Positions 1 through 11,729 of a DNA stretch of 64,000 bases are shown piece by piece. The DNA is from Bemisia tabaci (taxonomy: Eukaryota; Arthropoda; Insecta; Hemiptera; Aleyrodidae): assembly GCF_918797505.1 (NCBI RefSeq), contig NC_092795.1, positions 35,203,131 to 35,267,130 of the forward strand, given 5' to 3'. A program made the position numbers and the translations under genes. The notes beneath the pieces are model-generated. The model ran no database searches, was not told the DNA's origin, and worked only from the letters and a program-made list of their open reading frames with translations. Numbering within the stretch: position 1 is the stretch's first letter; every line of letters starts with the position of its first letter.

Positions 1-315
1 CATATTTTTTTCCATCTATTTAAATAAGAATAATCCACGAAGAGTGTGCAAAAATTTCAAAATCATGAGTTGAAAAATACTGACTCCGCGAGTTTAAATA
101 TTAGAGCCGAACACAGAGCGAAGCGGCCTACGAACCTAAGTGGATACTTCACGCATTGCGCAATGCTTGAAGCATCCACTTAGGTTGTAGGCGCCAATGC
201 ACGTTGCGCGTCGACCGCCACGGCGCGGCGCCATAAGCAACTATTTCACAGCAGAGGTGTTGCACAGTATCATACGAACTTGAAGGCGCTCCAGCATGTT
301 AAGGATGACGGAAGG
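1..315 (+). repeat. Palindrome-bearing MITE, family F copy 1
   Basis: This stretch is an inverted copy of the sequence at about 62690-63055. The two share the block around CATGAGTTGAAAAA and GACTCCGCGAG, a central hairpin, and a tail containing CAACTATTTCACA and GAAGGCGCTCCA. The hairpin (about 126-196) is imperfect here: GGATACTTCACGCATTGCG faces CAATGCTTGAAGCATCC. It is probably cut by the left edge of the window. No coding capacity is visible. The element ends roughly 130 bases before the likely TATA box of desaturase copy 1. Confidence 0.7.
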
Positions 316-448
316 CGACGGCGTGGATGTCCTGTGAAAGGTTGACGACAAGGGGTGGAGGAGGAGATCAGAAGGTGCTAATTGCCTGATGATCTCTGGG
401 AGGATAGGGGGCAATGGCGATTGGGCGTCACAGAGCGCAAGGCTGCGC

Positions 449-455
449 TATAAAA
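449..455 (+). promoter_or_regulatory. Likely TATA box of desaturase copy 1
   Basis: TATAAAA lies in a GC-rich setting (GCGCTATAAAAGCGG) about 235 bases before the coding start of the first desaturase. Transcription would start near 475-485. A 5'UTR exon could splice from a donor such as AAAG|GTTAAG near 555 to the acceptor at 684-685, three bases before the ATG. The motif is seen directly; the start site and UTR intron are inferred. Confidence 0.4.
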
Positions 456-688
456 GCGGCTTTATGTATGTGTTATCAAAGGAAAGTCAACAGGTCCTTT
501 ATTTAGGGCCGATCTTTTTTTTAAATTTTAATTTTCCCATTTAGTAGCACAAAGGTTAAGAAATGCCATGGGGTTTTGCAAATTTTTAGTATGAGATTCA
601 CGCGCGCCTGAACCTCTCTTTGGAAAATAATTGATATTTATCTTTTCTATTTCATTTTAGTTTGATTGATTCCTCGTTGTTGCAGGTG

Positions 689-3372
689 ATGGGTGTGGAT
701 CTCTTGAACGACGTTGAGGTGCGGTCGCGATCCCTCAGGAAGCGCGCACCTACCTCGAAGCCTCCCTTCACATTCGGCGACCTGAAAAAGGCCATCCCTC
801 CTCACTGTTTCCAGCGTTCTCTTCTACGATCTTTCTCCTACGTCATCAAAGACTTCATCCTCATAGGCACCCTTTACTTCATCGCCACAAGTGTCATTCC
901 TGCCATCCCTAGGCCGCTTCAATACTTCGCATGGCCGGCATATTGGTATGTGACCCTCTCCATTCAATCAGAGATAAAATAAGCTTGTGTCTGATTAAAG
1001 TTGATAAAAAATTCAAATTCATGAGACATATGCCTTCTAACGCCTCGCTGGCGTTTCGGTTGTAAAGAGGGGAAGAGGTGAAAAGCAAAGCAAGAGGAAA
1101 TGGCGGCCCAAATGGCTTCATAGAAATAAAGTACAATCCATTCAAAGATGATGAAGCACGAGTACATTCTGGAGCATATATAACACAACCCTTGTGCAAC
1201 CCTTTGTGCATAATATGTAACTTTTTGCGATGATGAAAAAACAAAAAAAATTATGATCAGGTGCAAAACATGGCAGCTGAACCCCCGTGTGATACTGATG
1301 CAGTAACCTTTGAATGTTTCTTTCAACTTCTCATATATTCAGAATGTTTAGAATAGAAAAATTATACGTATACAGAAGAGGCACCGATGACATAGTCCAA
1401 AAACAGGAACACGTAAGAGTGAAATATGGAAAAATGGGTGAATACAATTTGCTAAACGTACTTAAAAGGCAAAATTTTTAAAACGTCAGATGCGTATTTT
1501 TAGCTGCAAAAACAATGAATAATAGTAAACATTGAGTTGCAACCGGATCCATTAGGTAATACGAAGCAATCATATAAAGTGGTTGTCAAAAAGGGGTCGT
1601 GGTTGCCTGACAACTGCTATCAGATTGCCACTCAGTGTTTTGCCCGTTTTGATCGTTTTTGTACCTAGCAGTGAGCCTGCGTTGCCTCAAAAGCTTCCGC
1701 TTTTTTAGTGCGTACGTCAAACAATGGTAACTTTTTTCACCCATCGTTTTAGTTTTTACGATTTTGTGAGGAAAATACGTTTAACCTTTTTATCTGATTG
1801 CGCAGCTAGCACTTACGGTGCTCACGCAAGCACATGGTTTTAGTGTGATGATTTCCGAGAAAGAATGATTCGTATGCTACAGAATAAACATAAAAGATTC
1901 AAGGGTCAAAGGTAGAACCTCTAAACTAAAGGTCGTAACAGACAGCACATTTTCAGCCATTCATGTATCAAAATTGAAAAGTAGAGCGATACATTTTTGA
2001 AAAGCATTATAACACGTAATCCTGCGTAGATTAACGCAAAAAAATTCGAGTGATTATCATTACTACTAGAAATATGACCAAAAAATGTGTTTTTTGTTAC
2101 AGCGACAAAACTATTCTAGTTATCGTGAAACCACCCATAACAGGGCTCGCGTCATAATGCACATAGCTCCGTTTGGCAGAACACTGGAAAAAAACACATT
2201 GGTTCTAGAGTCTAGACTCTTAAAAACATTGACGAGAAAAAGGACTCTTGATTCAATCAGATTTAAGCTTAAATCAAAAGGAATAAATTCGCTGAAATTA
2301 AGAGGCTTGGTTCTTGATTTAAGCTTAAATCTGATTGAATCAAGAGTATTTTTTCTTGTCGATGTTTTTAAGAGTCTGGACTCTAGATCCAATGTGTGTT
2401 TTTTCAATATGTCAAAATTTAAAGATATTTTCTAGTTCCTCCATCGATTTGCATCTCGCGCTAATATCTGTCCATTTTTGCCTCAGGTTTGCACAGTCAT
2501 GCGTGATGTTTGGCCTGTGGATCATCGCTCACGAGTGCGGGCATCACGCGTTCTCCGACTACGTCTGGCTCGACGACACCGTGGGCTTCGTCCTCCACTC
2601 CTGCCTCTTCATCCCGTACTTCTCGTGGAAGTTCTCCCACGCCTCCCACCACGCTCACACCGGGAGCATGGAGAAGGACGAAGCCTACGTCCCGAAGAAG
2701 GAGCCCATGCAGTCGTGGAAGTACATGGACCACCCCATCGGCCGCATTGCCTTCATACTAGGCGTCCTCATATTAGGACTCCCTCTCTACCTAGCCATGA
2801 ATCTCGCCGGTCGCCCTTACGAACGCTTTGCCTCTCACTACGACCCATACTCGCCAATCTACTCCAAACGGAAGCGAGCTTTCATCCTGCTCTCCGACCT
2901 GGGGCTCCTCGCTGTCATCTACGTCCTTTACAACTGGTCCCTCGCTAGGGGCGTCCTGTGGGTCGTCGCCATTTACGGTGTGCCGTTATGGTTGACCAAC
3001 GCGTGGCTGGTCACAGTGACGTACCTGCACCATACTCACCCCTCGCTCCCGCACTACGACTCGTCCGAGTGGGACTGGCTCCGAGGTGCTCTTTCCACCG
3101 TGGATAGGGATTATGGTATCCTCAACCATGTTTTCCACCATATCACGGATACTCATGTCGTGCATCATTTGTTCACTACGCTGCCGCATTATCACGCTAC
3201 CGAAGCGACGGAGGCGATCAAACCGATTTTAGGGGAGTACTACCAGTTCGATGGTACGCCGGTTGCGACGGCGCTGTACCAGGTTGCCAAAGAGTGCGTT
3301 TTCGTGAAGGAGGACGAGAAGAGGAAAGGGGTGTTCTGGTACCGGGATATGATTGATGAGATCCTCGGGTAA
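689..3372 (+). CDS. FAD2: Plant-type delta-12 (FAD2-like) fatty acid desaturase, copy 1
   Basis: Two coding exons, 689-945 and 2487-3372, join in phase 2 inside a Trp codon (tg|g) with donor GTATGT and acceptor CCTCAG, giving 380 aa. FAD2 enzymes are di-iron ER membrane proteins that introduce the delta-12 double bond into oleate on phospholipids, using cytochrome b5. The protein has the FAD2 N-terminal blocks [18 protein letters not shown] and RSFSYV, and histidine boxes HECGHH (101-106), HASHH (137-141) and HVVHH (309-313). It also has [28 protein letters not shown] and [12 protein letters not shown]. Length and box spacing match plant FAD2 (about 383 aa) and differ from insect acyl-CoA desaturases. 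The plant C-terminal ER signal (YNNKL type) is absent. The ATG is chosen because copies 2 and 3 start with the same MGVD. It looks intact and horizontally acquired; exact regioselectivity cannot be read from sequence. Confidence 0.93.
2191..2404. repeat. Hairpin MITE, family E copy 1, in desaturase copy 1 intron
   Basis: Two arms of roughly 85 bases face each other. The left runs from AACACATTGGTTCTAGAG through GATTCAATCAGATTTAAGC. The right is its near-complement and ends CTCTAGATCCAATGTGTG. A related element is at 32675-32899. The overlapping open frames on both strands are by-products of the palindrome. Confidence 0.8.
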
Positions 3373-6300
3373 GATGGAGGCTGAAGAAGACTGATATTTT
3401 AGGGCGGGTCATACTGTCGTTTCTCAGACGAAAGAACGTGACTCCATTGTAACGATGCAAAATGTCTCATCACAAATCGTATGTTTATCAGGAAACTGAT
3501 GGTGTTTCTGACCGAAGATTCTACTGATTTGTCTCATGATTACAGGCCGACTTTCGAACGGATTGTACGGTCCTATTCTAGATAAAAATGACTTGTTGGG
3601 GCCAATGTGGCAACCGTAGGATTTAAATACGTTCCTTTGTCTGGGAAAGGAGTATATGTAGTCAGAATAGATTCGAGAGTTCGGCTCATGAAGGAGGGAG
3701 GAGTTGATTTTTGCTATCTCTTCCCTTCGATTGAATCGCGCAAGAATTTTTTTCTGAAGGACCGCTTAAGATTTGCCACCGGTCAGAGTAACTTTTTGGT
3801 CTCTACAATTACAGAAAATCCAAAATATTTTACACTTCGATCAAAATGTGACGAGTGATTGCGTTTGAATGAGGAACGGTTGTTCACATGCGGCAGCTGT
3901 AGGAAAAACATAATTTATTCAAAAATATATTTTTTCCTGCAGGTATGGGCAAAAGCTGATTTATTTTTTTAAAATCTTCTTTATTCTAAATCCACCTTGT
4001 AAAAAAACCAGGTATACATGATAAACTGACCAAGTCCTGAAGAAGGTATTTCCTCTGGACAAGAAACAGACCTAAGCCCCCGTTGATTGCTTCTTTCAGT
4101 TTTCCATATTTTGTGGTGAAGGGAGGGGGAGGGATCAGTTTGCCTCTTCTAACCAGACAATAATTGTAGTTACCTGACTGTCCATAGATACCACACTCGA
4201 GCTAGAAAGCTTGAGGGCCGTTGTGTTGTATTCTAATATCTCAGAAGCAGTGACCCGCAGACGATTACCATTCTGGAACTTTTACAAGGCCAGAGTGAAT
4301 GAAAATGATAATAAAAAATAAGTACATTTTTAGCGAACGTTATATTCCAAATGATTCCTTTTATGTTTAAATATTGTCTATTCAGCTGCGTAATTACGCT
4401 TGATTCCTTGTATTTCAGTTAAATTCTAGCTTAGGGCAACGGTCATTGTAGTTTTTGAGTACAATTGTTATAAACAGAACTTGAGTTGGATGGTTGTTAA
4501 ACACTTTCAACCATAAGGGGGTCATGTGGCTGACTGAAATCAAACTTTTGAATAGAGAGCTTACTCGAAAAAAAATAGACAAAAAATCATTCAAAATTCC
4601 TCCCCTGGCCGAAGAAGAAGAAAGTGAAAAATGTCTAAAAGTTGGTGGATATCGACGAAACCTTCCTTTCAAAGTACAGTTTTGTTTAACTAAATCAATT
4701 TCTTGTGAGCCGTGCGAGAAAAAGTCAGCACGTCACGTTAATTGTAAATTACGGATTTTTAAGTTGTTTTCACTTGCCTAAATTTCAGGCTTGAAACCTA
4801 AATTATCTCTGTAATGCTAGCATACTCTTTTTGCCTAGCAACTTCTCTTTGTTGGCCTGCCTTTATCGATAAAAACACCAAAAAGAGGTTTTCGAAAAAA
4901 TTAAGTAATTATGAGTTTTTAAAGCTTTTTCATAAATATAAATGCAAATACTTGCCGTATAAATTGAACCCGACGATGTTTATTCCATTCTATTGCCGTT
5001 ATCTTTCCAAAGGCGATGTATATTTGCCTTTGCCTCTATGTCATCAGACTTGGTTTTTTTTAACATTTACGCCGTAGATTATTTTAGATGAGAACAACTC
5101 AAGATTTCAAAAGTACTTTTGTAATGTGAGGGACTGTTAGAGTAGATGTACACAACTTTGAATCCAACTAAGATATTCACTTTTTCTGTTCCCTGCGATA
5201 GAAAGGAGTTTGCCCTCTTTTCTCAATCAAGCCTGTGATTGAGGAAATAACCCAGTGAGCTAAATCAGGCTGCGGTATGCTGTATGAATGTTGTTGTTAT
5301 CTTCCTCCAGATGTAACAGTAACGTGTTCCTTTTTCCTTTGCTCATTTATTTATTCAAATATTTTTGTATTTTACTATAGTAAGATGTTAGATAAGATGT
5401 ATTATATTTAGCAAAGTTAGATTGTAGTTAGACAATTCATCTCAATGAAAAAGACGAGAGGAGAAAATAGGTCTTTAACAATATCTTAGTCAAAAATCAC
5501 CTTTCAAAAATAGTAAACTTTTAGATTCAACCGAGAATTTTTGAAACGCTCTTCCAACATTTCCATGTATATTTTACCGAAGAATATCACTAGTCAAAAC
5601 ATAACTAGGATACACAATTTGCAGCAGATGAGCTGGGGCGTGGAGAAAAAACGAATCATAAGGCACGAAGTTAAAAGAAATGTGGATAGTGCGGGAGCGC
5701 TGTAATTCATTCGAGCCACGAGAAAATATCGTTAGTATTTATTTTTAAAGAAGCGAAAGCGTAAAGTTAGATTATTGCATGTAAAATGTATGAGAGGTAA
5801 GGATTTAAGGCTGTACATGTACAAGAGCGATTAGATTAACGTATCAACAACAAGAAATTAACTGTGGAGTCAGAAAATCTGATATAGAAATAAGCGCTTT
5901 GACGATGATTTCTCAAGATCCTTTCTTGCGTTTCTGATTTTCAATTATTTTATCAAAGTAAGTATTATTTTTCCATAATATATGACTTTTTGAGGAATAG
6001 AAATTCTAAATGGGGCCAGGAAAAGTCATGGTAGTTTTCATGCACAAATGCTCAATAGAGATTATTAACAAGTTACCAGATAATGATCTGTGTCCTGGAA
6101 CATATGCACAGCTGTGTTTCTCTGACTTTTCCGTTTAAAATATTTATTTGATTTCACCTTTACTTAATTTCTCGTAATTTTTACGCTGGTCTGACCATTT
6201 TACGAATAATACCTTATTCTAAAAATTTAAGACTCTCACAACATGCATCAACAGAGGGAACTTCATCATTTTATTTTGAACCAGATCCACCCATCCCTAC

Positions 6301-7800
6301 TATATTTTCTGAATGATTTTGATTGTAGCTTTGAAAAAACTGTATCGCTCACTTGATGGGTAACCTAACTCGAGGTTTCTTATTTAGATTCCCTTTTTCG
6401 ATTCATATGGAGCTGTCAGTATTATCTATCCACCTCTCATTATATTACATAACCTGATGATCGCCTTTGAGAACCCATGTGATTTACAAATTTTTTGCAG
6501 TCATGTTTGCCCGCTTAAATAATGAAACAAATCAATTATTTTAATGAATTTGTTTGAAATAAAACCCGAACGGGAATGCGTTCCACATATGCCTGATGTG
6601 ACTTGTGAAAACAAGAACGTTTCAGGTGTTGCCTTTGGTCTTCTGCCTTCTGCAAAATAATTTTTGTACATATTATTACGGTGATATTAATTATATTTGT
6701 GATAATAGTAGTAAGATTAATTCTATTGTTACATCTAGTGCTTTTGCACCTTGTTCCGTAATTTCCAGTGTTTTGTAACACACTCATTGGAAAATAGCAC
6801 AACCGGGCTTTTTCTCAAATTTTCGTTTTGTTTTTTTCTCAACACCTCCTGTAGTATTTTAACTTAGAAATCATAACAGGTATTCGTTATTTCATTTTAT
6901 TATCGAAAACTTCTGAAATTGCAGAGATAACTAAAATAACATACGAGTATCTCATGATTTGACACTGTTTCCGTCAATGACAAAATTCAAGGACCAATCT
7001 AAAGAAAATTCCAGATACATCTTATGATTCAATGTTTATTTTCATTGAATTCCATCGCTAAACAATAAAGTGAATTTTAAAAATAAATGCTTAAGCTTTG
7101 AACTCGCTTTTATAAAAAAAAAGACTCGATACTGTCAGTTGCAAATATTAGGACTGACTCATTTTTCAGTTTTAAAGTGCAAAAAAATATAAGTAAAAAT
7201 GGAGTTCGGTAAGTTCTTCACAACTTTAAATCTTTCAAAATATGGCTTCTCCAGTTTAAAGATATTATACAGCGAGAGGAGGATTGTTTTTAAAAAACTG
7301 AATTCTTCTCTGGGCCAAGGAACCACTTGATCGCACATGTAAGCAAACTTGCAGGATACATACCCGATAAAACTAGCCTGTGAATAGCGACTCGAAACGA
7401 CAATGGCGTATACATACAGAGATTTTAAAGGATATCCGAAAAAAAAAAGTATTTACCAGAGGTCAAAGGACTCTAACTAGAGGTTCTAGAAATCTGGAAT
7501 TTTTTCGCATTATTTAATTGCGCAATTTTCGCTGACGTTTTTTGATGAGAGCAAAAAACCTTGCTTCCAACTTGTTGGCCACGAAAAAGAGAGAAAAAAA
7601 ATTGAGAGAACAGGAAAATCCTCAAAAAATCATTTTTGATACCGTGAACAATACATCGCGTGGCTAAAGTTCAAAACTTGGCATGATGCACAATACACAT
7701 CACCATATACTCTCATTGATTCACCCGATGACCTCTCCAATAATAATTATCATACAAAAACACGTCCTCAATTTCACAAGCTGGTAAAAACGACAGTATC
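3373..7800. other. Intergenic, no gene recognised
   Basis: AT-rich sequence after the stop of desaturase copy 1. Several open frames of 60-95 codons occur (for example 3607-3858 and 4494-4781) but show no recognisable domain, splice structure or compositional shift. I see no clear terminal-inverted-repeat element here. Confidence 0.5.
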
Positions 7801-7805
7801 AAAGC

Positions 7806-7960
7806 GGTGGTGTGGCGTGCTTTGCGATACATCGATTGATCTACCATTAAAACCTATGAAAAAGGATCGATAAACAGGGTGTTTGCAACGGGCACCTTGT
7901 TAATCGATTCTTTACCATAGCTGCAAATCGGGAATATCGATGATCGATCATTCGTGCCTC
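7806..7960. repeat. Dispersed repeat, family G copy 1
   Basis: The sequence beginning GGTGTGGCGTGCTTTGCGAT and continuing through ATCGATTGATC, CGATAAACAGGG and AATATCGATGATCG matches 21862-22025 with scattered substitutions. The terminal inverted repeat is clearer in the second copy. Confidence 0.65.
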
Positions 7961-8384
7961 TCCACCGGGTGAGTACTGAATGAATGGATGGTGGCCACAT
8001 TCACATACCATCATAAGAGATTTGCTGAATCCTAAAGATCTGTAGCACAAGATGAAATCACGTGTTCATCTCTTAAGCAAAAAAAATTTTTTTTGAAAGT
8101 GCAGTATTCCGAGAAGTTGATGGGTGCCCAGAAAAAATTGTACCACTGATTACAGAAACCGTCTAGGTCCGGAAAAAAAGAATATAAAAAACGGAAAAAA
8201 ATTAAATTCAGAAAAAGTACTAATGTTGCATTGTGATCATTAATGTACTTTGGAGTTGGAAGTTTTTCGAAACAAACGAAATTCGTGCCTCTCTCTGTAA
8301 TTTAAAATGATTTTTTTGCTAGGATAGGGAATAAATAAATGAATAAAAACAAAACAAAAAAACATAGCCCGAATATACGAATAA

Positions 8385-8943
8385 AGAGGAGATTTAATTA
8401 AAATATGGGTAAATAAGGCTAAAAGATTATTAAAACACTAAAACACAGGACGTTTCGAGCTGTTACCAGCTCATTTTCAGCTGCGAAAAAAACATAAAAA
8501 CAAGTACCTAGAGACTTCGCCAGGGGTGTGTTAGAAATGATTCATATTGTGAAAGAAAGAGACAAGCTATGCAACTTCCGAGCAGACGTGGAAGGTTTAG
8601 GGGCTGCATATCACCAATTTTTTCAATGAAGTAGCCTCAGTAAGTGCGCGTCTGTCATCTGTTCGTATTTCGCGGGCAGATGTGTAGGAGCAGGGGTTGC
8701 CTACCCATCTTCCACATTGATTGGTGTGTAGGTGGCCACTATGTCTGCCTCGGATTTTCGGTACTGAATTCCAGTGGTTACGTGATAACGGCTGGGGTCA
8801 GGTCGCCACTCAATTTTTTACTTGTTTTTATGTTTTTTCGCAGCTGAAAATGAGCTGGTAACAGCTCGCAACGTCCTGTGTTTTAGTGTTTTAATAATCT
8901 TTTAGCCTTATTTACCCATATTTTAATTAAATCTCCTCTTTAA
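8385..8943. mobile_element. Non-autonomous TIR element of about 560 bp
   Basis: Long terminal inverted repeats of roughly 120 bases: the left begins AAGAGGAGATTTAATTAAAA and runs through AGCTGGTAACAGCTCATTTT-like sequence, and the right is the reverse complement ending ATTTAATTAAATCTCCTCTT with few differences. The middle (about 8510-8830) has no recognisable transposase. It is best described as a MITE or foldback-type element. Confidence 0.75.
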
Positions 8944-9746
8944 ATGAATAAATAAACTATGTGTATCACCCTAAAAACCACGAATCGGTAAACAAACCAG
9001 AGGACTTGTTTTCTCCGAGGTTGGGGTAGTTTTCGAAGCCAGACATTCAACTATGGTCAGCGCGGATTAATTCGGTAACCACAAAAACTCAAAGGCGCAT
9101 GTACTTTTTTAGACCAATATTTCACACAATAAACTAATTCATTTTTTAAACTTAGAAGCTTTACTGTGAAAAAGTGCCATGGAAATTGAACTTCCTCAGA
9201 GAAATTAGACAAACTTTATAGATGGGTACATTTTTACTCTATATATCAATGACTGGACAAACAAGGCTTTATGCCCAAGTCATAGGGAGGAGAAGAATTT
9301 TTTCTCCAAGTTCCTTGAATCTTATGGAAGTCAATTAGATTAGCATTAGCCAATAATTGAAGCGGTTCGTGCAAAAATAAGCACTTATGTTCCCATCTTT
9401 CAATCTTGATCAAAACGCATAATGAGCATGGCATCCCTTTTCGTTTCTAACAACCAAAAAAACGGTCTCTTTACATATCTACTTGCAGGGAGAAATTGCT
9501 TCTTGCTTATAGCTCATGAGAATTTGCTTTTGCGCAATGATGGTCTCCCCGGGAGCAAATTCTATTGGACTTTAATAAGTTACCAAGACAGGGACCAACC
9601 TGAGTCTTGAAGAGAAACAATCGGTGCTCCTTCAACAATTCCATTGAACCAAGATCCCACCTCCTTTTTTTTAGTCATAGTCACAATGATACTTTGGTAA
9701 AACCAAAGTGCTCGGTTTCGAATCGGAGAAAAAAATTAATCGAAAT

Positions 9747-9909
9747 GAGGTCTTCCCCACACGAGCGCGGTTCGCGAAGCTTTCAGGTGAACTTGTTCCC
9801 GGAACACATCATAAATCTCAGCTATAATCTATTCCGCGAAACCTCAGTTCGTAGAACTAACTATCTCACAAGCATCGCGAACCGCGCTAGCGAGGACAAG
9901 GCCTCACGA
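9747..9909. repeat. Short GC-rich hairpin repeat
   Basis: The left arm (GAGGTCTTCC, GAGCGCGGTTCGCGAAGCTT) and the right arm (AAGCATCGCGAACCGCGCTA, GACAAGGCCTCA) are imperfect inverted repeats about 70 bases apart. The open frame at 9607-9912 is carried by this structure and is not a convincing gene. Confidence 0.5.
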
Positions 9910-10139
9910 TGAAAATAGCGCATTTTGGGTCCAAATTACCTTTCTGATAGAACTTACAACGTTACCGAATTAAAATTGTAGCGACGAGTAGAAAAACAAA
10001 AGAGACCTAAAATCCGCAACATGCATTATGAGAGTAAGTATTTTTTCATCCTCGCATCAATTGATGAGCTATCAAGAGGGGTAGTCTAGGCCAGTTAGAC
10101 CACTCATACATTGTTCTACAGCGGGCCGAAGGCTGGATG

Positions 10140-10672
10140 AAATAAGAGAGATAATAAGTTCGATCAATATGAATCGATCGAAAGATGATAAAAATTTGAA
10201 TCGATGGACACCGATTCGATCGACAGACCATTAAAGAGACCGGGGTCGATTCGATCGATATGAATTGATCGAAAAGCTAAAACTTGAACAGCTCGACGTG
10301 ATTTGGTCGATACAGATTCGATCGATTCGCGAGTTTTTCGATCGACTCATGGGTTTGTCGATCGATTCACGAGTTTGTCGATCGACTCACGGGGTTTTTT
10401 CGATCGATTCACGGGTTTGTCGATCGATTCACGGGTTTTTCGAATTATTCACGGAGTTTTCGATCGACTAACGAATTTGTCAATAGATTCACGGGTTTAT
10501 CGATCGATCCACGATTATTGAATCGGTGTCGATCGAATGGTTCGATTGGTTCAAGTTTTAACATTTCGATCGAATCGATACCAGTTTTTTAATGATTTGT
10601 CGATCAAATCGGTGCCAATCGATCCATGTTAATCGATTCACGTATCCTTCGTTCGATCGAATTCATATCCCG
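10140..10672. repeat. Palindromic element with internal 20-bp TCGATCGA minisatellite
   Basis: Between about 10310 and 10515 roughly ten units of a 20-base repeat occur in tandem, consensus TCGATCGATTCACGGGTTTG, each carrying the self-complementary TCGATCGA. The outer sequence is inverted: GATCGAAAAGCTAAAACTTG near 10268 faces CAAGTTTTAACATTTCGATC near 10551, and further TCGATCGAATTCATAT-like ends lie near 10150 and 10660. The overlapping + strand open frames with repeated IDSR motifs are translations of the satellite. Confidence 0.7.
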
Positions 10673-11081
10673 CAATGAAGAGTAGGCTAGGAGTATACAA
10701 GATGATCCAGGGCTAAACGGCCGGACTGCAGGTCGGCTGCAGGAGCGTGTTATATGGGTCAAAGTATAAAGTTTTTTCCAAAAGTGCTTCTAGTCGGAGA
10801 TACGCCTCCTCCCCCCCTCCCCCCGTTTCGGGGAAAAATTGTTTTTCCTGAATTTTGCAACGGTTGTGAACCAAATCTCGCGAACATTTCTATTCTCCTA
10901 CAATTTTATGCCCTGACTTCATAAACGATCCGGAAAAAATCGAAATCGCTATTTAACCCCCTCGAGGTCGGGGGTGTTCCAGCTCCTGCAGTCTGGCTGT
11001 TTAACTTTGAATCACCTCGTATTTTGCGAGAGGCACTATGCATACTCTCTTTCTTTTCTCTCTTTCATCTCCACCTTTCAG

Positions 11082-11423
11082 GTGTTGGACGCTTTCGGCA
11101 AGCGCTACGCCACCGCGACGACAGGCGGCTTGTTGAACACCCTGGCGGAAAGATCGAAAGGCAACGCGAGAGCGATCGTCCTTGGGGTGAAACTCTACAG
11201 GTCAGGGCTAGAGGGCGGTGACGCTCAGGTGGCAGAACTGATAGTCGACCGGGGGTGCAGGCGGGTGCTGTTCTTGGAGTATCCGGACGTGGCGCGGCAG
11301 AATGAAGCCGACATCCAGCTCCTGGTGAGGACCGCGAGGTCCCTCACAGACTTCGCCTCCTGCATGAGTGACGCCAAGTCGGCCGATCGCTGGTTGACGC
11401 TCATCAAAGCGCGGCAGATATAA
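11082..11423 (+). CDS. mgsA: Methylglyoxal synthase-like terminal exon (partial, bacterial-type)
   Basis: Bacterial methylglyoxal synthase converts dihydroxyacetone phosphate to methylglyoxal and phosphate. This exon starts after a strong acceptor (CCACCTTTCAG) in phase 0 and encodes 113 residues to a TAA. The order of family landmarks fits: YATATTG for the phosphate-binding YATGTTG, GLEGGDAQV for GPMGGDQQV (catalytic Asp kept), then a VLFL strand and a helix with LLVRTA. The family's PHDPD segment reads QNEAD here, so the catalytic His appears replaced and the Asp of the preceding strand is shifted or lost. The N-terminal part with the HDxxK motif is missing, and I found no exon for it upstream. 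The exon is strikingly GC-rich against AT-rich flanks. AATAAA follows at 11599-11604. It may be a transferred bacterial gene that gained an intron, or a decayed remnant; the family call is by eye. Confidence 0.55.
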   Translation: MLDAFGKRYATATTGGLLNTLAERSKGNARAIVLGVKLYRSGLEGGDAQVAELIVDRGCRRVLFLEYPDVARQNEADIQLLVRTARSLTDFASCMSDAKSADRWLTLIKARQI

Positions 11424-11729
11424 TTTCATTTAAAAGTTTCAAGTATAGTACTTAGATAGTGAGAGAATGGGGTTAATGACAACTCTGTAATCCTGAAAAT
11501 CCACCAGGCTTTCGCCGTTGCGTCCACGAATAACGTTAGGATCCAAACAGACTTTCAAAATCACTCAACACGGAAAAAGAGAGGTAGGGGTTAAGTTCAA
11601 TAAATTGTGGTGGTGCTCCAATAAATTAGGTTACTAACCCACATGTTGCGGCACTACCGCAAGTAATTGGAAATGTCCAAGTCATCCAAGAAATTGGGTT
11701 AGTCCCATAACTTTAAACGGTAACCCTTG

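Noticed and set aside
2478..2948. Arg/Pro-rich + strand open frame overlapping desaturase copy 1
   Set aside because: Out-of-frame shadow of a GC-rich real exon; its sequence is low-complexity and the true frame has all FAD2 motifs.
10265..10521. Open frames with repeated IDSR motifs
   Set aside because: They are translations of the 20-bp TCGATCGA minisatellite in two frames, not a repeat protein gene.
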